Assembly: GCA_051881435.1 (NCBI GenBank)
Contig: JBJEPW010000010.1
Location: 62,001 to 126,000 of the forward strand
Reading direction: 5' to 3'
DNA from: Fimenecus sp051881435
Lineage (GTDB): Bacteria; Bacillota; Clostridia; Oscillospirales; Acutalibacteraceae
Length of the DNA stretch: 64,000 nt
Part shown: positions 55,293 through 63,445 of the stretch, piece by piece
Numbering within the stretch: position 1 is the stretch's first letter
Layout of the letters: every line of letters starts with the position of its first letter
Notes under the pieces: model-generated
Seen by the model: only the letters and a program-made list of their open reading frames with translations
Database searches by the model: none
Told to the model about the DNA's origin: nothing
Position numbers and translations under genes: made by a program

Positions 55293-55511
55293 TTACTTTG
55301 AACGCCATGTAATTCTGCCGTTGTTAAGGTCATAGGGTGAAAGCTCCACCGTTACCTTATCGCCGGGAAGAATTCTGATGTAGTTCATACGAAGTTTACC
55401 CGAAATACGGGCGTGAATCTTGTGGCCGTTTTCAAGCTCTACAATAAAGAATGTATTGGGGAGAGCCTCAACCACAACGCCTTCAACTTCAATCATGTCC
55501 TGTTTTGCCAT
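55293..55511 (-). CDS. infA: Translation initiation factor IF-1
   Basis: Single OB-fold protein of 72 residues that binds the 30S A site during initiation: AKQDMIEVEGVVVEALPNTF, then GHKIHARISGKLRMNYIRIL. It lies between the KOW gene and rpmJ. Confidence 0.98.
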   Translation of the reverse strand: MAKQDMIEVEGVVVEALPNTFFIVELENGHKIHARISGKLRMNYIRILPGDKVTVELSPYDLNNGRITWRSK

Positions 55512-55515
55512 AAGT

Positions 55516-55752
55516 TTAAACCTCTCTTAATAATGCTTTTCTCAATGCTTTGTCCGTTCTCATAGCGCTTTCTGAAAGTTTTTTTCCTGTTTTAGCCGTG
55601 TGCTTTGGATTTTTCCTTTTGGGCGTTCTTAAAGGACGCTCTTTTCCGTCGCACAAATAAACATAGCTTTCATCGCACCCTACAACACACATAAGCCGTT
55701 CTTTTTCACGGCCGGCCGTACAAACGACCAACTCGCCTTTACAAAACTCCAT
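55516..55752 (-). CDS. KOW-domain RNA-binding protein (L14e-like)
   Basis: A 78-residue protein with a KOW motif at the start (CKGELVVCTAGREKERLMCVV) and a basic C-terminal half (PLRTPKRKNPKHTAKTGKKL). Proteins of this type, annotated as L14E/L6E/L27E-like, are found between map and infA in many Clostridia. The role is probably ribosome-linked but is not established. It ends 4 bases before infA. Confidence 0.88.
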   Translation of the reverse strand: MEFCKGELVVCTAGREKERLMCVVGCDESYVYLCDGKERPLRTPKRKNPKHTAKTGKKLSESAMRTDKALRKALLREV

Positions 55753-55763
55753 AAGTCACCTCA

Positions 55764-56513
55764 TTAAAGCTTTGTAAGAATTATCGGTTCGCCCTTTGTA
55801 ATTGCAACCGTGTGTTCAAAGTGAGCGGACAGCTTGCCGTCAAGCGTTTTGACGGTCCAACCGTCAGGCAAACATTTAATTGCTTTTGTACCCATATTTA
55901 TCATGGGTTCAATCGCAAGTGTCATTCCGGGGAGAAGCCTTTGTCCTCTTCCCGGTGTTCCGTAATTCGGAACGGACGGGTCCTCGTGGAGATTTGTGCC
56001 CACGCCGTGACCGGTGTATTCGCGCACAACTGAAAATCCACGCTCTTCACAGTAGGACTGAATCGCATAAGCTATGTCGCCGATTCTGCCGCCTGCGACA
56101 GCCTGCTCAATGCCTTTGTAAAGGCTCTCGCGGGTTGTGTCGCACAGCCGCTTCGCCTCGTCGGAAATTACTCCGCAGGCGAAAGTAGCAGCATTATCGC
56201 CGTTGTAGCCGTCGATTTTTGCCCCGAGGTCGATACTGACAATATCGCCCTCTTTAAGCACTCTCGTTTTTGACGGAATGCCGTGAATGACCTCGTCATT
56301 TATGGAAATACATGCAGTAGCGGGATAACCGTTATAATTCAAGAAGTTAGGCTCTGCGCCTTGCTTTTTGATATAACGGTATGCGATTTGGTCAATTTCA
56401 TAGGTAGTTATACCCGGCTTTACCGCCTCGCCCGCTATCTGTAATGCTTCCGCAGAAATAATGCAGGCTTTGCGCATTGCATCAATTTCTTTTGCGGTTC
56501 TAAGCACTATCAT
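55764..56513 (-). CDS. map: Methionine aminopeptidase, type I
   Basis: Removes the N-terminal methionine from new proteins. The 249-residue enzyme shows SINDEVIHGIPS, IDLGAKIDGYNGDNAATFAC and GHGVGTNLHEDPSVPNYG with the Asp, His and Glu metal ligands. The start at 56513 lies behind GGAGGATT; a frame beginning 15 codons upstream overlaps adk and is rejected. Confidence 0.97.
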   Translation of the reverse strand: MIVLRTAKEIDAMRKACIISAEALQIAGEAVKPGITTYEIDQIAYRYIKKQGAEPNFLNYNGYPATACISINDEVIHGIPSKTRVLKEGDIVSIDLGAKIDGYNGDNAATFACGVISDEAKRLCDTTRESLYKGIEQAVAGGRIGDIAYAIQSYCEERGFSVVREYTGHGVGTNLHEDPSVPNYGTPGRGQRLLPGMTLAIEPMINMGTKAIKCLPDGWTVKTLDGKLSAHFEHTVAITKGEPIILTKL

Positions 56514-56514
56514 G

Positions 56515-57147
56515 TTAATCCTCCAATGATTTAAAGACAAGAGCAGTTGTATCGGCAACCTCTTCCTGTCCCTCTACTATAACAAGCTTTCCTGTTTTTG
56601 CATAGTAGTCCTTGAGCGGCTCGGTTTGTTCATGATAAACATTAAGTCTGTCAATAACCGTTTCGGGCTTATCGTCCTTACGCTGAACAAGCTCATCGCC
56701 GCAAACATCGCAAATGCCCTCTTTTGCAGGCTTTTTGAATTCCAGATGATAGGTTGCACCGCACTTTAAGCAAACGCGTCTGCCTGAAAGACGGGCGGCA
56801 ATTTTATCATCGGGAACCTCAATATCAACAACCTTGTCGATTACGATGCCCATATTGTCAAGAGCCTCTGCCTGAGGTATTGTTCTGGGGAAGCCATCAA
56901 GAATGAAGCCGTTTTTGCAGTCATCCTCTGCCAGTCTGTCCTTAATAATACCTATAACAACATCATCGGGAACCAGCTTGCCGGCGTCGATATAGGACTT
57001 AGCTTTAAGCCCCATATCAGTGCCGTTTTTCAAAGCTTCTCTGATAATATTGCCTGTTGACACAGCGGGAATACCGTATTTTTCACAGATTTTCTCAGCC
57101 TGTGTACCTTTTCCTGCGCCGGGAGCGCCGAGAAGGATCAAGTTCAT
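56515..57147 (-). CDS. adk: Adenylate kinase
   Basis: Balances AMP, ADP and ATP. The 210-residue long form has the P-loop LLGAPGAGKGTQAEKI, the GFPRTIPQAEALD motif, and a LID domain with four cysteines (VCLKCGATYH and ICDVCGDEL) that binds zinc, as in Gram-positive enzymes. Confidence 0.98.
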   Translation of the reverse strand: MNLILLGAPGAGKGTQAEKICEKYGIPAVSTGNIIREALKNGTDMGLKAKSYIDAGKLVPDDVVIGIIKDRLAEDDCKNGFILDGFPRTIPQAEALDNMGIVIDKVVDIEVPDDKIAARLSGRRVCLKCGATYHLEFKKPAKEGICDVCGDELVQRKDDKPETVIDRLNVYHEQTEPLKDYYAKTGKLVIVEGQEEVADTTALVFKSLED

Positions 57148-57162
57148 ATCAGTTACCTCCGA

Positions 57163-58500
57163 TTAGTCAAGGAAGCCCTTGTAGTGACGCATCATCATCT
57201 GGCTTTCAAGCTGCTTCTGTGTTTCAAGAGCAACACCGACCATAATGATTATTGATGTACCGCCGATTGCAAGGTTCATCTCTGCTCCGAGAAGACCGGA
57301 GAACTGTGAATAGAGAATGGGGAACATTGCAACAACACTCAAAAGAAGTGCGCCGATAAGGGTTACTCTGTTGAGAATCTTCTGAATGTAAGTCGAAGTG
57401 GGCTTACCGGGACGAATTCCGGGAACAGAGCCGCTGTTCTTACGAAGATTGTCTGCCATTTCGATGGGGTTATACTGGATAGCCGCATAGAAATATGCAA
57501 AGAAGATTATAAACAGGAAGTAGATTGTGCCGTAAACCCAGTGTGTTTGTCCCAGCCATACATTACAAATCTTGTACCATAATGAGTCTGTTTTGCCGGG
57601 GGCAAACATTCCAACGGTAGGAAGAATTGAAAGAATGGAGCTTGCGAAGATAACGGGAAGAACGCCGCACATATTAACCTTAATGGGCATATGAGTGTTC
57701 TGACCGCCGTACATCTTTCTGCCTACAACACGCTTTGCATACTGAATGGGAATTCTTCTTTCGGCATTGTCCATCCAAACGATGAAGAAAATCATACCGA
57801 TTAAAGCAATTGCCGCAATGGGAACAAGCACGTAGTACTGACCCTTTGCACCGCCTATGTCTAAATACTGATAGAGAGTAGTGATAGTTGTTGGCATACG
57901 GGCAACGATACCTGCGAAAAGGATTATTGAAATACCGTTTCCGATACCCTTTTCATTTATACGCTCGCCCAGCCACATAACCATTGCAGTACCTGCTGTG
58001 TAGCAAAGAATAACAACAACCGCCTGGAATACTGCCCATGCACCTTTATATGCCAATCCGTGAACATCACCCATAAGAAGGTGCTGAGAACGAATATAGA
58101 AATAATATGCAACGCTCTGAAGAAGACCTAATGCAAGTGCTGAATAGCGTGTTATTCTGTTCATTTTCTTTCTGCCCTCTTCCCCCTCTTTGGAAAGCTT
58201 CTGAAGAGCGGGAATAGCAACAGTAAGAAGCTGAATAATAATTGATGCGTTAATATACGGTGTGATTGACAGAGCGAACAGCGTACCGTAGTTAAAGGCA
58301 TTACCTGTCATCATACTGAGGTATGTTACGAAGGTGTTTGCTGTTTCGGCACCGAAAATGCCGCTTCCGTCCATCTGTATATTAACAAAGGGAACGGGCA
58401 ACGCTGAACCGATTCTGTAAATCAAAATTATAAACGCTGTGAAAATAATCTTTTTACGAAGATCTGCAATTTTCCATGCGTTAGCAAAAGTACGGAACAC
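57163..58500 (-). CDS. secY: Preprotein translocase subunit SecY
   Basis: Channel-forming core of the Sec translocon, 445 residues with ten spans. Typical segments are MFRTFANAWKIADLRKKIIF at the start, YINASIIIQLLTVAIP, and DNLRKNSGSVPGIRPGKPT in a cytoplasmic loop. It starts with GTG, 2 bases after the rplO stop and behind GAGGTG inside rplO, so it is translationally coupled. Confidence 0.97.
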   Translation of the reverse strand: MFRTFANAWKIADLRKKIIFTAFIILIYRIGSALPVPFVNIQMDGSGIFGAETANTFVTYLSMMTGNAFNYGTLFALSITPYINASIIIQLLTVAIPALQKLSKEGEEGRKKMNRITRYSALALGLLQSVAYYFYIRSQHLLMGDVHGLAYKGAWAVFQAVVVILCYTAGTAMVMWLGERINEKGIGNGISIILFAGIVARMPTTITTLYQYLDIGGAKGQYYVLVPIAAIALIGMIFFIVWMDNAERRIPIQYAKRVVGRKMYGGQNTHMPIKVNMCGVLPVIFASSILSILPTVGMFAPGKTDSLWYKICNVWLGQTHWVYGTIYFLFIIFFAYFYAAIQYNPIEMADNLRKNSGSVPGIRPGKPTSTYIQKILNRVTLIGALLLSVVAMFPILYSQFSGLLGAEMNLAIGGTSIIIMVGVALETQKQLESQMMMRHYKGFLD

Positions 58501-58502
58501 GG

Positions 58503-58943
58503 TTAAATCACCTCGGCCTTTCCGCCTGCCGCCTCAATCTTCTGCTTTGCAGCGTCAGAATAAGCATTAACTTTTACGGTAAGCTTTTTGCTGAGTTCGC
58601 CGTTTCCTAATACTTTAACTCCGTCAAGAGCTTTCTTTACAAGGCCTGCATTAACGAGTGCCTCGATATCTACTGTTGCGCCGTCCTCAAACGCATTGAG
58701 CGCTGAAACGTTAACAGTTGCGATTTCCTTTGCGAAGATATTGTTAAATCCGCGCTTAGGAAGTCTTCTCTGCAAAGGCATCTGTCCGCCCTCAAATCCG
58801 GGGCGCATACCTCTGCCTGCACGGGCCTTCTGACCCTTGTGTCCCTTACCTGCTGTTTTGCCCTGTCCGGAAGCGGCGCCTCTGCCGATACGCTTAACAT
58901 CCTTCTTTGAACCCGCAGCGGGTGAAAGTTCGTGCAATTTCAT
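58503..58943 (-). CDS. rplO: 50S ribosomal protein L15
   Basis: Late-assembly 23S rRNA-binding protein of 146 residues, with the start LHELSPAAGSKKDVKRIGRG and the glycine-rich GKTAGKGHKGQKARAG. It precedes secY. Confidence 0.98.
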   Translation of the reverse strand: MKLHELSPAAGSKKDVKRIGRGAASGQGKTAGKGHKGQKARAGRGMRPGFEGGQMPLQRRLPKRGFNNIFAKEIATVNVSALNAFEDGATVDIEALVNAGLVKKALDGVKVLGNGELSKKLTVKVNAYSDAAKQKIEAAGGKAEVI

Positions 58944-58957
58944 TTTCCTGCACCTCC

Positions 58958-59137
58958 TTAAGCCTTAGTAACCTCTATAAGATGTGAAATTTTCTTAATC
59001 TTACCCTGAGTCTGAGGATTGTCGGGCTGAGAAGCCACATCCCCGATTTTGCGGAGACCAAGTGCATGAGCGGTGGCAATTTGGTCTTTTTTGCTTCCGA
59101 TAAGGCTCTTAACAAGCTTAACCTGAACATTTGCCAT
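58958..59137 (-). CDS. rpmD: 50S ribosomal protein L30
   Basis: A 59-residue protein: ANVQVKLVKSLIGSKKDQIA, then ALGLRKIGDVASQPDNPQT and the end SHLIEVTKA. It lies between rpsE and rplO and is of normal length. Confidence 0.97.
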   Translation of the reverse strand: MANVQVKLVKSLIGSKKDQIATAHALGLRKIGDVASQPDNPQTQGKIKKISHLIEVTKA

Positions 59138-59154
59138 GATTCTTCAGCCTCCTC

Positions 59155-59664
59155 TTATTCAATAATCTCTTTAACGGATTTACCGCGGATTGCGGCAACT
59201 TCCTCTGCATTGCGGAGCTTTGAAAGTCCGTCAATTGTAGCGCGAACTACATTGCAGGGGTTGTTTGAACGAAGTGCCTTTGAACGAATGTCCTTAATAC
59301 CTACTGTTTCAACAACAGCACGGACAGGTCCGCCGGCGATAACTCCGGTACCGGGTGCAGCGGGTTTGAGAAGAACTACGCCTGCACCGAATTTACCGGT
59401 GATTTCGTGAGGAATTGTTGTACCCTTCAAAGCAACCTTTATAAGGTTCTTTTTAGCGTCCTCAATACCCTTACGGATAGCGTCGGGAACTTCGCCCGAC
59501 TTACCGAGACCGAAACCGATGATGCCGTTACCGTCACCTACAACAACCAAAGCGGAGAACTTGAATATACGGCCGCCCTTTACTGTTTTGGAAACACGGT
59601 TGATAGCAACTACTCTTTCCTGAAGCTCAAGTGTTGATGCGTCAATTTTTGAAGCCATTTTCAT
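59155..59664 (-). CDS. rpsE: 30S ribosomal protein S5
   Basis: Accuracy-related small-subunit protein, 169 residues: LQERVVAINRVSKTVKGGR in the double-stranded RNA-binding domain and the C-terminal VKEIIE end. It lies between rplR and rpmD. Confidence 0.98.
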   Translation of the reverse strand: MKMASKIDASTLELQERVVAINRVSKTVKGGRIFKFSALVVVGDGNGIIGFGLGKSGEVPDAIRKGIEDAKKNLIKVALKGTTIPHEITGKFGAGVVLLKPAAPGTGVIAGGPVRAVVETVGIKDIRSKALRSNNPCNVVRATIDGLSKLRNAEEVAAIRGKSVKEIIE

Positions 59665-59676
59665 TTTCTCCTTTCC

Positions 59677-60036
59677 TTAGAAGTTCAGGCCGCCCTCACG
59701 GGCACCCTCTGCAAGTGCTGCGACTCTGCCCTGATAGACATAACCGCCGCGGTCAAATACAACATCAGTAATATTCTTTTCTTTTGCTCTTTCTGCAAGA
59801 AGCTTTCCAACCTCTTTTGCAGCGTCTTTATTTCCGCCGTAGTTTGTGAAGTCCTTCTCTGTTGAGGAGGCGCTTACAAGCGTTACGCCTGCAACATCGT
59901 CTATCAACTGAGCATAGATATGCTGAAGAGAACGGAACACATTAAGGCGAGGGCACTGAGCTGTGCCTGTAATCTTGGCGCGGACTCTCTTGTGTCTTTT
60001 GAGTCTTGCCTTTTTTGTATCTGGTCTGCTAACCAT
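59677..60036 (-). CDS. rplR: 50S ribosomal protein L18
   Basis: 5S rRNA-binding protein, 119 residues, with KKARLKRHKRVRAKITGTAQ, RLNVFRSLQHIYAQLIDD and FDRGGYVYQGRVAALAEGAR. Confidence 0.98.
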   Translation of the reverse strand: MVSRPDTKKARLKRHKRVRAKITGTAQCPRLNVFRSLQHIYAQLIDDVAGVTLVSASSTEKDFTNYGGNKDAAKEVGKLLAERAKEKNITDVVFDRGGYVYQGRVAALAEGAREGGLNF

Positions 60037-60054
60037 AGCTTAACACTCCTCCTA

Positions 60055-60600
60055 TTATTTTCCGCCCTTACCGGCTTTTCCTTCTTTACGACGGATATGT
60101 TCGTCAACATATTTGATGCCCTTACCCTTATAAGGCTCGGGAGGTCTCTTCTCGCGGATTTCCGCTGCGAACTGACCGACCTTCTGCTTATCGGGACCGG
60201 AAACAATTACCTTGTTGGGGTTGGGAACATCAATTGTGATGCCCTCAATCTCGCTCATAACAACCTGATGTGAATATCCGATGTTAAGAACAAGGTCTTT
60301 GCCCTGCTTCTGAGCACGGTAACCTACGCCGTTAACCTCGAGCTCCTTTGTGTAGCCCTTCTCAACACCCTCAACCATGTTGGCGATGAGTGTACGGGTA
60401 AGTCCGTGGAGTGACTTGTTAAGGTTGCTGTCATCGGGACGGGTAACTACTACCTGACCGTCTTCCATAGCAACATTCATATTCTTGTGCACTGTTCTGG
60501 TGAGAGTACCCTTGGGTCCCTTTACGGTAACAGTGCTGCCGTCGATTTTAACTTCAACCCCTGCAGGAACTGCAATGGGGTGTCTGCCTATACGTGACAT
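60055..60600 (-). CDS. rplF: 50S ribosomal protein L6
   Basis: Protein near the factor-binding site, 181 residues, starting SRIGRHPIAVPAGVEVKIDG and containing the conserved KRPPEPYKGKGIKYVDEHI near the end. Confidence 0.98.
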   Translation of the reverse strand: MSRIGRHPIAVPAGVEVKIDGSTVTVKGPKGTLTRTVHKNMNVAMEDGQVVVTRPDDSNLNKSLHGLTRTLIANMVEGVEKGYTKELEVNGVGYRAQKQGKDLVLNIGYSHQVVMSEIEGITIDVPNPNKVIVSGPDKQKVGQFAAEIREKRPPEPYKGKGIKYVDEHIRRKEGKAGKGGK

Positions 60601-60615
60601 TTACTGTACCTCCTC

Positions 60616-61014
60616 TTACCAGATGAATGCGAGAACCTCGCCGCCAACATTGGCTTTACGAGCCTCTTTGTCTGTCATAACGCCCTTTGATGTTGAAAGG
60701 ATAGCGATGCCGAGACCTTTCATAACCTTGGGCATATCTTCACAGTTTGTGTAAATACGCAAGCCGGGCTTTGAAACTCTGCGAAGTCCGGTAATTACGC
60801 TTGACTTGTTGGGGCCGTATTTAAGAGTAATCTCTATAACGCCCTGCTTTCCGTCTTCCTCAACGGTAAAGCCTTTGATGTAACCTTCATCAACAAGAAT
60901 TTGAGCAATCGCTTTCTTCATGTTTGATGCAGGCACTTTCACTGTATCATGCTTTGCAGAATTCGCATTGCGGATTCTGGTGAGCATATCACCGATTGAA
61001 TCAGTAATTTGCAT
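60616..61014 (-). CDS. rpsH: 30S ribosomal protein S8
   Basis: 16S central-domain protein, 132 residues: TDSIGDMLTRIRNANSAKHD at the start and GIAILSTSKGVMTDKEARK near the end. In E. coli S8 is the translational regulator of the spc operon; no such site was identified here. Confidence 0.98.
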   Translation of the reverse strand: MQITDSIGDMLTRIRNANSAKHDTVKVPASNMKKAIAQILVDEGYIKGFTVEEDGKQGVIEITLKYGPNKSSVITGLRRVSKPGLRIYTNCEDMPKVMKGLGIAILSTSKGVMTDKEARKANVGGEVLAFIW

Positions 61015-61047
61015 AATGAGTTACCTCCTGTAAAATTGATTGCTCTA

Positions 61048-61233
61048 TTACCAGCTTGATTTCTTCACGCCGGGAATCTGACCTGCGTGTGCCAACTCTC
61101 TGAAGCAGATACGGCATACTCCGTATTTGCGGAGGTAAGCATGTGGTCTGCCGCAGATTTTGCATCTGTTGTACTGTCTTGTTGAATACTTCGCAGGTCT
61201 TGCCTGCTTAACCTTCATTGCTGTTTTTGCCAC
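61048..61233 (-). CDS. rpsN: 30S ribosomal protein S14, zinc-binding type
   Basis: The short, 61-residue zinc-containing S14 with CKICGRPHAYLRKYGVCRIC, in the usual place between rplE and rpsH. The zinc-free paralogue made in zinc shortage, if present, is elsewhere. Confidence 0.98.
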   Translation of the reverse strand: MAKTAMKVKQARPAKYSTRQYNRCKICGRPHAYLRKYGVCRICFRELAHAGQIPGVKKSSW

Positions 61234-61246
61234 TTGTTACCCCTCC

Positions 61247-61789
61247 TTACTTTGCAAACGGTGCGCCCATGAGAGACAAAAGCTCTCTTGCTTCTTCGTC
61301 GGTATTCGCAGTTGTTACAAAGCAGATGTCCATACCGCGAACCTTATCAATCTTATCATAGTCGATTTCAGGGAAAATCAACTGCTCCTTAACGCCCATT
61401 GAGTAGTTACCTCTGCCGTCGAAGGAGTTGGGGTTAATTCCTCTGAAGTCACGAACACGGGGAAGAGCCAGATTGAAGAATCTGTCGATGAACTCATACA
61501 TCTTGTCTCCTCTGAGTGTTACCTTAACGCCGATTGTCATACCCTCACGAAGCTTGAAGTTAGCAACGCTCTTTTTAGCTACGCACTTAACGGGCTTCTG
61601 ACCTGTGATCTGTGCAAGATCGGTCATGATTGCGTCAACAACCTTTGAGTTGTCCTTAGCCTCGCCGCAGCCAACGTTGATGATAACCTTATCAATCTTC
61701 GGAATCTGCATAACGCTTTTGTAGTTGAACTTCTTCTGAAGTGCAGGAACAACATCGGCTTTATACATTTCTTTAAGTCTTGCTGCCAT
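61247..61789 (-). CDS. rplE: 50S ribosomal protein L5
   Basis: 5S rRNA-binding protein at the central protuberance, 180 residues: KIDKVIINVGCGEAKDNSKV, TGQKPVKCVAKKSVANFKLR and the end TDEEARELLSLMGAPF. Confidence 0.98.
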   Translation of the reverse strand: MAARLKEMYKADVVPALQKKFNYKSVMQIPKIDKVIINVGCGEAKDNSKVVDAIMTDLAQITGQKPVKCVAKKSVANFKLREGMTIGVKVTLRGDKMYEFIDRFFNLALPRVRDFRGINPNSFDGRGNYSMGVKEQLIFPEIDYDKIDKVRGMDICFVTTANTDEEARELLSLMGAPFAK

Positions 61790-61803
61790 TTTATTGTTCC
61801 TCC

Positions 61804-62142
61804 TTATTCAAACTTTGCGCCGCAGTTTGCCTTTTTGCAAACGCGATACTTCTTTTTCTTGCCGTCTTTGTCAGTCTCAACGACATGACCAACTCTTGTA
61901 GCCTGGCCGCACTTGGGGCAAACAAGCTGAACTTTGTCAGCGTAAAGAGCGCTTTCAGCCTTAATAAGTCCGCCGGGCTCACCCATCTGGCGGGGCTTAA
62001 CATGCTTTGTTACGATGTTTACGCCTTCAACAATAACCTTACCCTCTTTGGGGCTGACTTCAAGGACCTTGCCCTTTTTGCCGCGGTTTTTGCCGTTGAT
62101 AACGATAACCTCGTCACCTGTTTTTACGTGAACCTTACTCAT
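61804..62142 (-). CDS. rplX: 50S ribosomal protein L24 with cysteine-rich tail
   Basis: Assembly-initiating protein with an N-terminal KOW domain (VKTGDEVIVINGKNRGKKGK). The 112 residues include four cysteines toward the end (LVCPKCGQATRV and YRVCKKANCGAKF), a zinc-ribbon-like form of L24 seen in part of the Bacillota. Confidence 0.97.
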   Translation of the reverse strand: MSKVHVKTGDEVIVINGKNRGKKGKVLEVSPKEGKVIVEGVNIVTKHVKPRQMGEPGGLIKAESALYADKVQLVCPKCGQATRVGHVVETDKDGKKKKYRVCKKANCGAKFE

Positions 62143-62154
62143 CGGGGCACCTCC

Positions 62155-62523
62155 TTAAAGTACTTCGGGAGCAAGAGAAAGGATTTTCATATAGTCCTTA
62201 TCACGAAGCTCTCTTGCAACCGGTCCAAAGATACGTGTACCTTTGGGGTTTTTATCTTCTTTAATGATAACGGCTGCGTTTTCATCGAAACGGATATATG
62301 TTCCGTCATCTCTGCGAACGCCTTTAACCGATCTTACAACGACTGCCTTTACAACATCGCCTTTTTTAACAACACCGCCGGGTGCTGCTTTTTTAACAGA
62401 TGCTACAATGACATCGCCGATGTTAGCATATCTTCTACCTGAACCACCGAGAACGCGGATGCACATAATCTCTTTTGCACCGGTGTTATCGGCAACCTTG
62501 AGGTAAGTCTGCTGCTGTATCAC
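62155..62523 (-). CDS. rplN: 50S ribosomal protein L14
   Basis: Subunit-interface protein, 122 residues: MIQQQTYLKVADNTGAKEIM, RRDDGTYIRFDENAAVII and the end YMKILSLAPEVL. Confidence 0.98.
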   Translation of the reverse strand: MIQQQTYLKVADNTGAKEIMCIRVLGGSGRRYANIGDVIVASVKKAAPGGVVKKGDVVKAVVVRSVKGVRRDDGTYIRFDENAAVIIKEDKNPKGTRIFGPVARELRDKDYMKILSLAPEVL

Positions 62524-62541
62524 AATGATTGCCTCCTTTAA

Positions 62542-62796
62542 TTACTTTGCTTTCTCGATAATTTCAGCTACACGCCATCTCTTGTCTTTTGAAAGCGGAC
62601 GTGTTTCCATTACTAAAACTCTGTCGCCGACACCGCACTCGTTATTCTCGTCATGAGCCTTGATTTTAACGGTTCTGTTAACGATTTTGCCGTAAAGCGG
62701 ATGCTTAACTCTGTCCTTGATTGAAACAACAACAGTTTTATCCATCTTGTCGCTTGTTACGATACCGACCTGTGTTTTTCTGAGGTTTCTTTCCAT
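62542..62796 (-). CDS. rpsQ: 30S ribosomal protein S17
   Basis: OB-fold 16S-binding protein, 84 residues: ERNLRKTQVGIVTSDKMDKT, then GDRVLVMETRPLSKDKRWRV. Confidence 0.98.
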   Translation of the reverse strand: MERNLRKTQVGIVTSDKMDKTVVVSIKDRVKHPLYGKIVNRTVKIKAHDENNECGVGDRVLVMETRPLSKDKRWRVAEIIEKAK

Positions 62797-62816
62797 ATTG
62801 AACGCCCTCCCTTTCC

Positions 62817-63020
62817 TTACGACTCACTGCCGTGTAATTCGATATCGCGGATAACTGTTTTTACTCTTGCGATATCCTTTTTAACGGCACTGATGCGCAT
62901 CGGATTTTCGAGTTGGTTGATGGCTTCTTGAAAACGAAGCTTGAAAAGTTCGTCCTTCAATTCCAAAAGTTTAGCATCCAACTCCTTGGGAGAGAGCTTT
63001 CTGATCTCGCTTGCTTTCAT
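62817..63020 (-). CDS. rpmC: 50S ribosomal protein L29
   Basis: Two-helix protein at the tunnel exit, 67 residues: MKASEIRKLSPKELDAKLLE and ENPMRISAVKKDIARVKTVI. The start overlaps the rplP stop. Confidence 0.97.
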   Translation of the reverse strand: MKASEIRKLSPKELDAKLLELKDELFKLRFQEAINQLENPMRISAVKKDIARVKTVIRDIELHGSES

Positions 63021-63445
63021 TACTGCTCACCACCCTGTTCTTCTTTAGTTACAAACTTGCATTTTACGGGAAGCTTGTTAGCTGCAAGACGCATAGCCTC
63101 ACGAGCTGTTTCTTCCGGAACGCCGGCAATTTCAAACATAACTCTGCCGGGTTTAACAACTGCTACCCAATATTCGGGAGAACCTTTACCTGAACCCATT
63201 CGAGTTTCAGCAGGCTTTTCCGTAATAGGCTTGTCGGGGAAAATCTTTATCCAAACCTGACCGCCACGCTTGATATATCTTGTCATTGCAATACGGGCTG
63301 CCTCAATCTGGTTTGATGTAATCCATGCGGGCTCGAGAGACACAAGACCGTAATCACCGTAGGTAACCGTAGTACCTCTTGAAGCCTTACCTGTCAAACG
63401 TCCTCTGTGAACGCGACGGTATTTTACTCTTTTAGGTAAAAGCAT
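63020..63445 (-). CDS. rplP: 50S ribosomal protein L16
   Basis: Protein near the peptidyl transferase and A site, 141 residues: MLLPKRVKYRRVHRGRLTGK, then RGGQVWIKIFPDKPITEKPA. The start overlaps the rpsC stop by one base, so the two are coupled. Confidence 0.98.
   Translation of the reverse strand: MLLPKRVKYRRVHRGRLTGKASRGTTVTYGDYGLVSLEPAWITSNQIEAARIAMTRYIKRGGQVWIKIFPDKPITEKPAETRMGSGKGSPEYWVAVVKPGRVMFEIAGVPEETAREAMRLAANKLPVKCKFVTKEEQGGEQ

Noticed and set aside
61780..62442. 220-codon plus-strand frame opposite rplX and rplN
   Set aside because: It is antisense to two certain ribosomal protein genes, has no ribosome binding site and a random composition; it is an effect of the codon use of the real genes.
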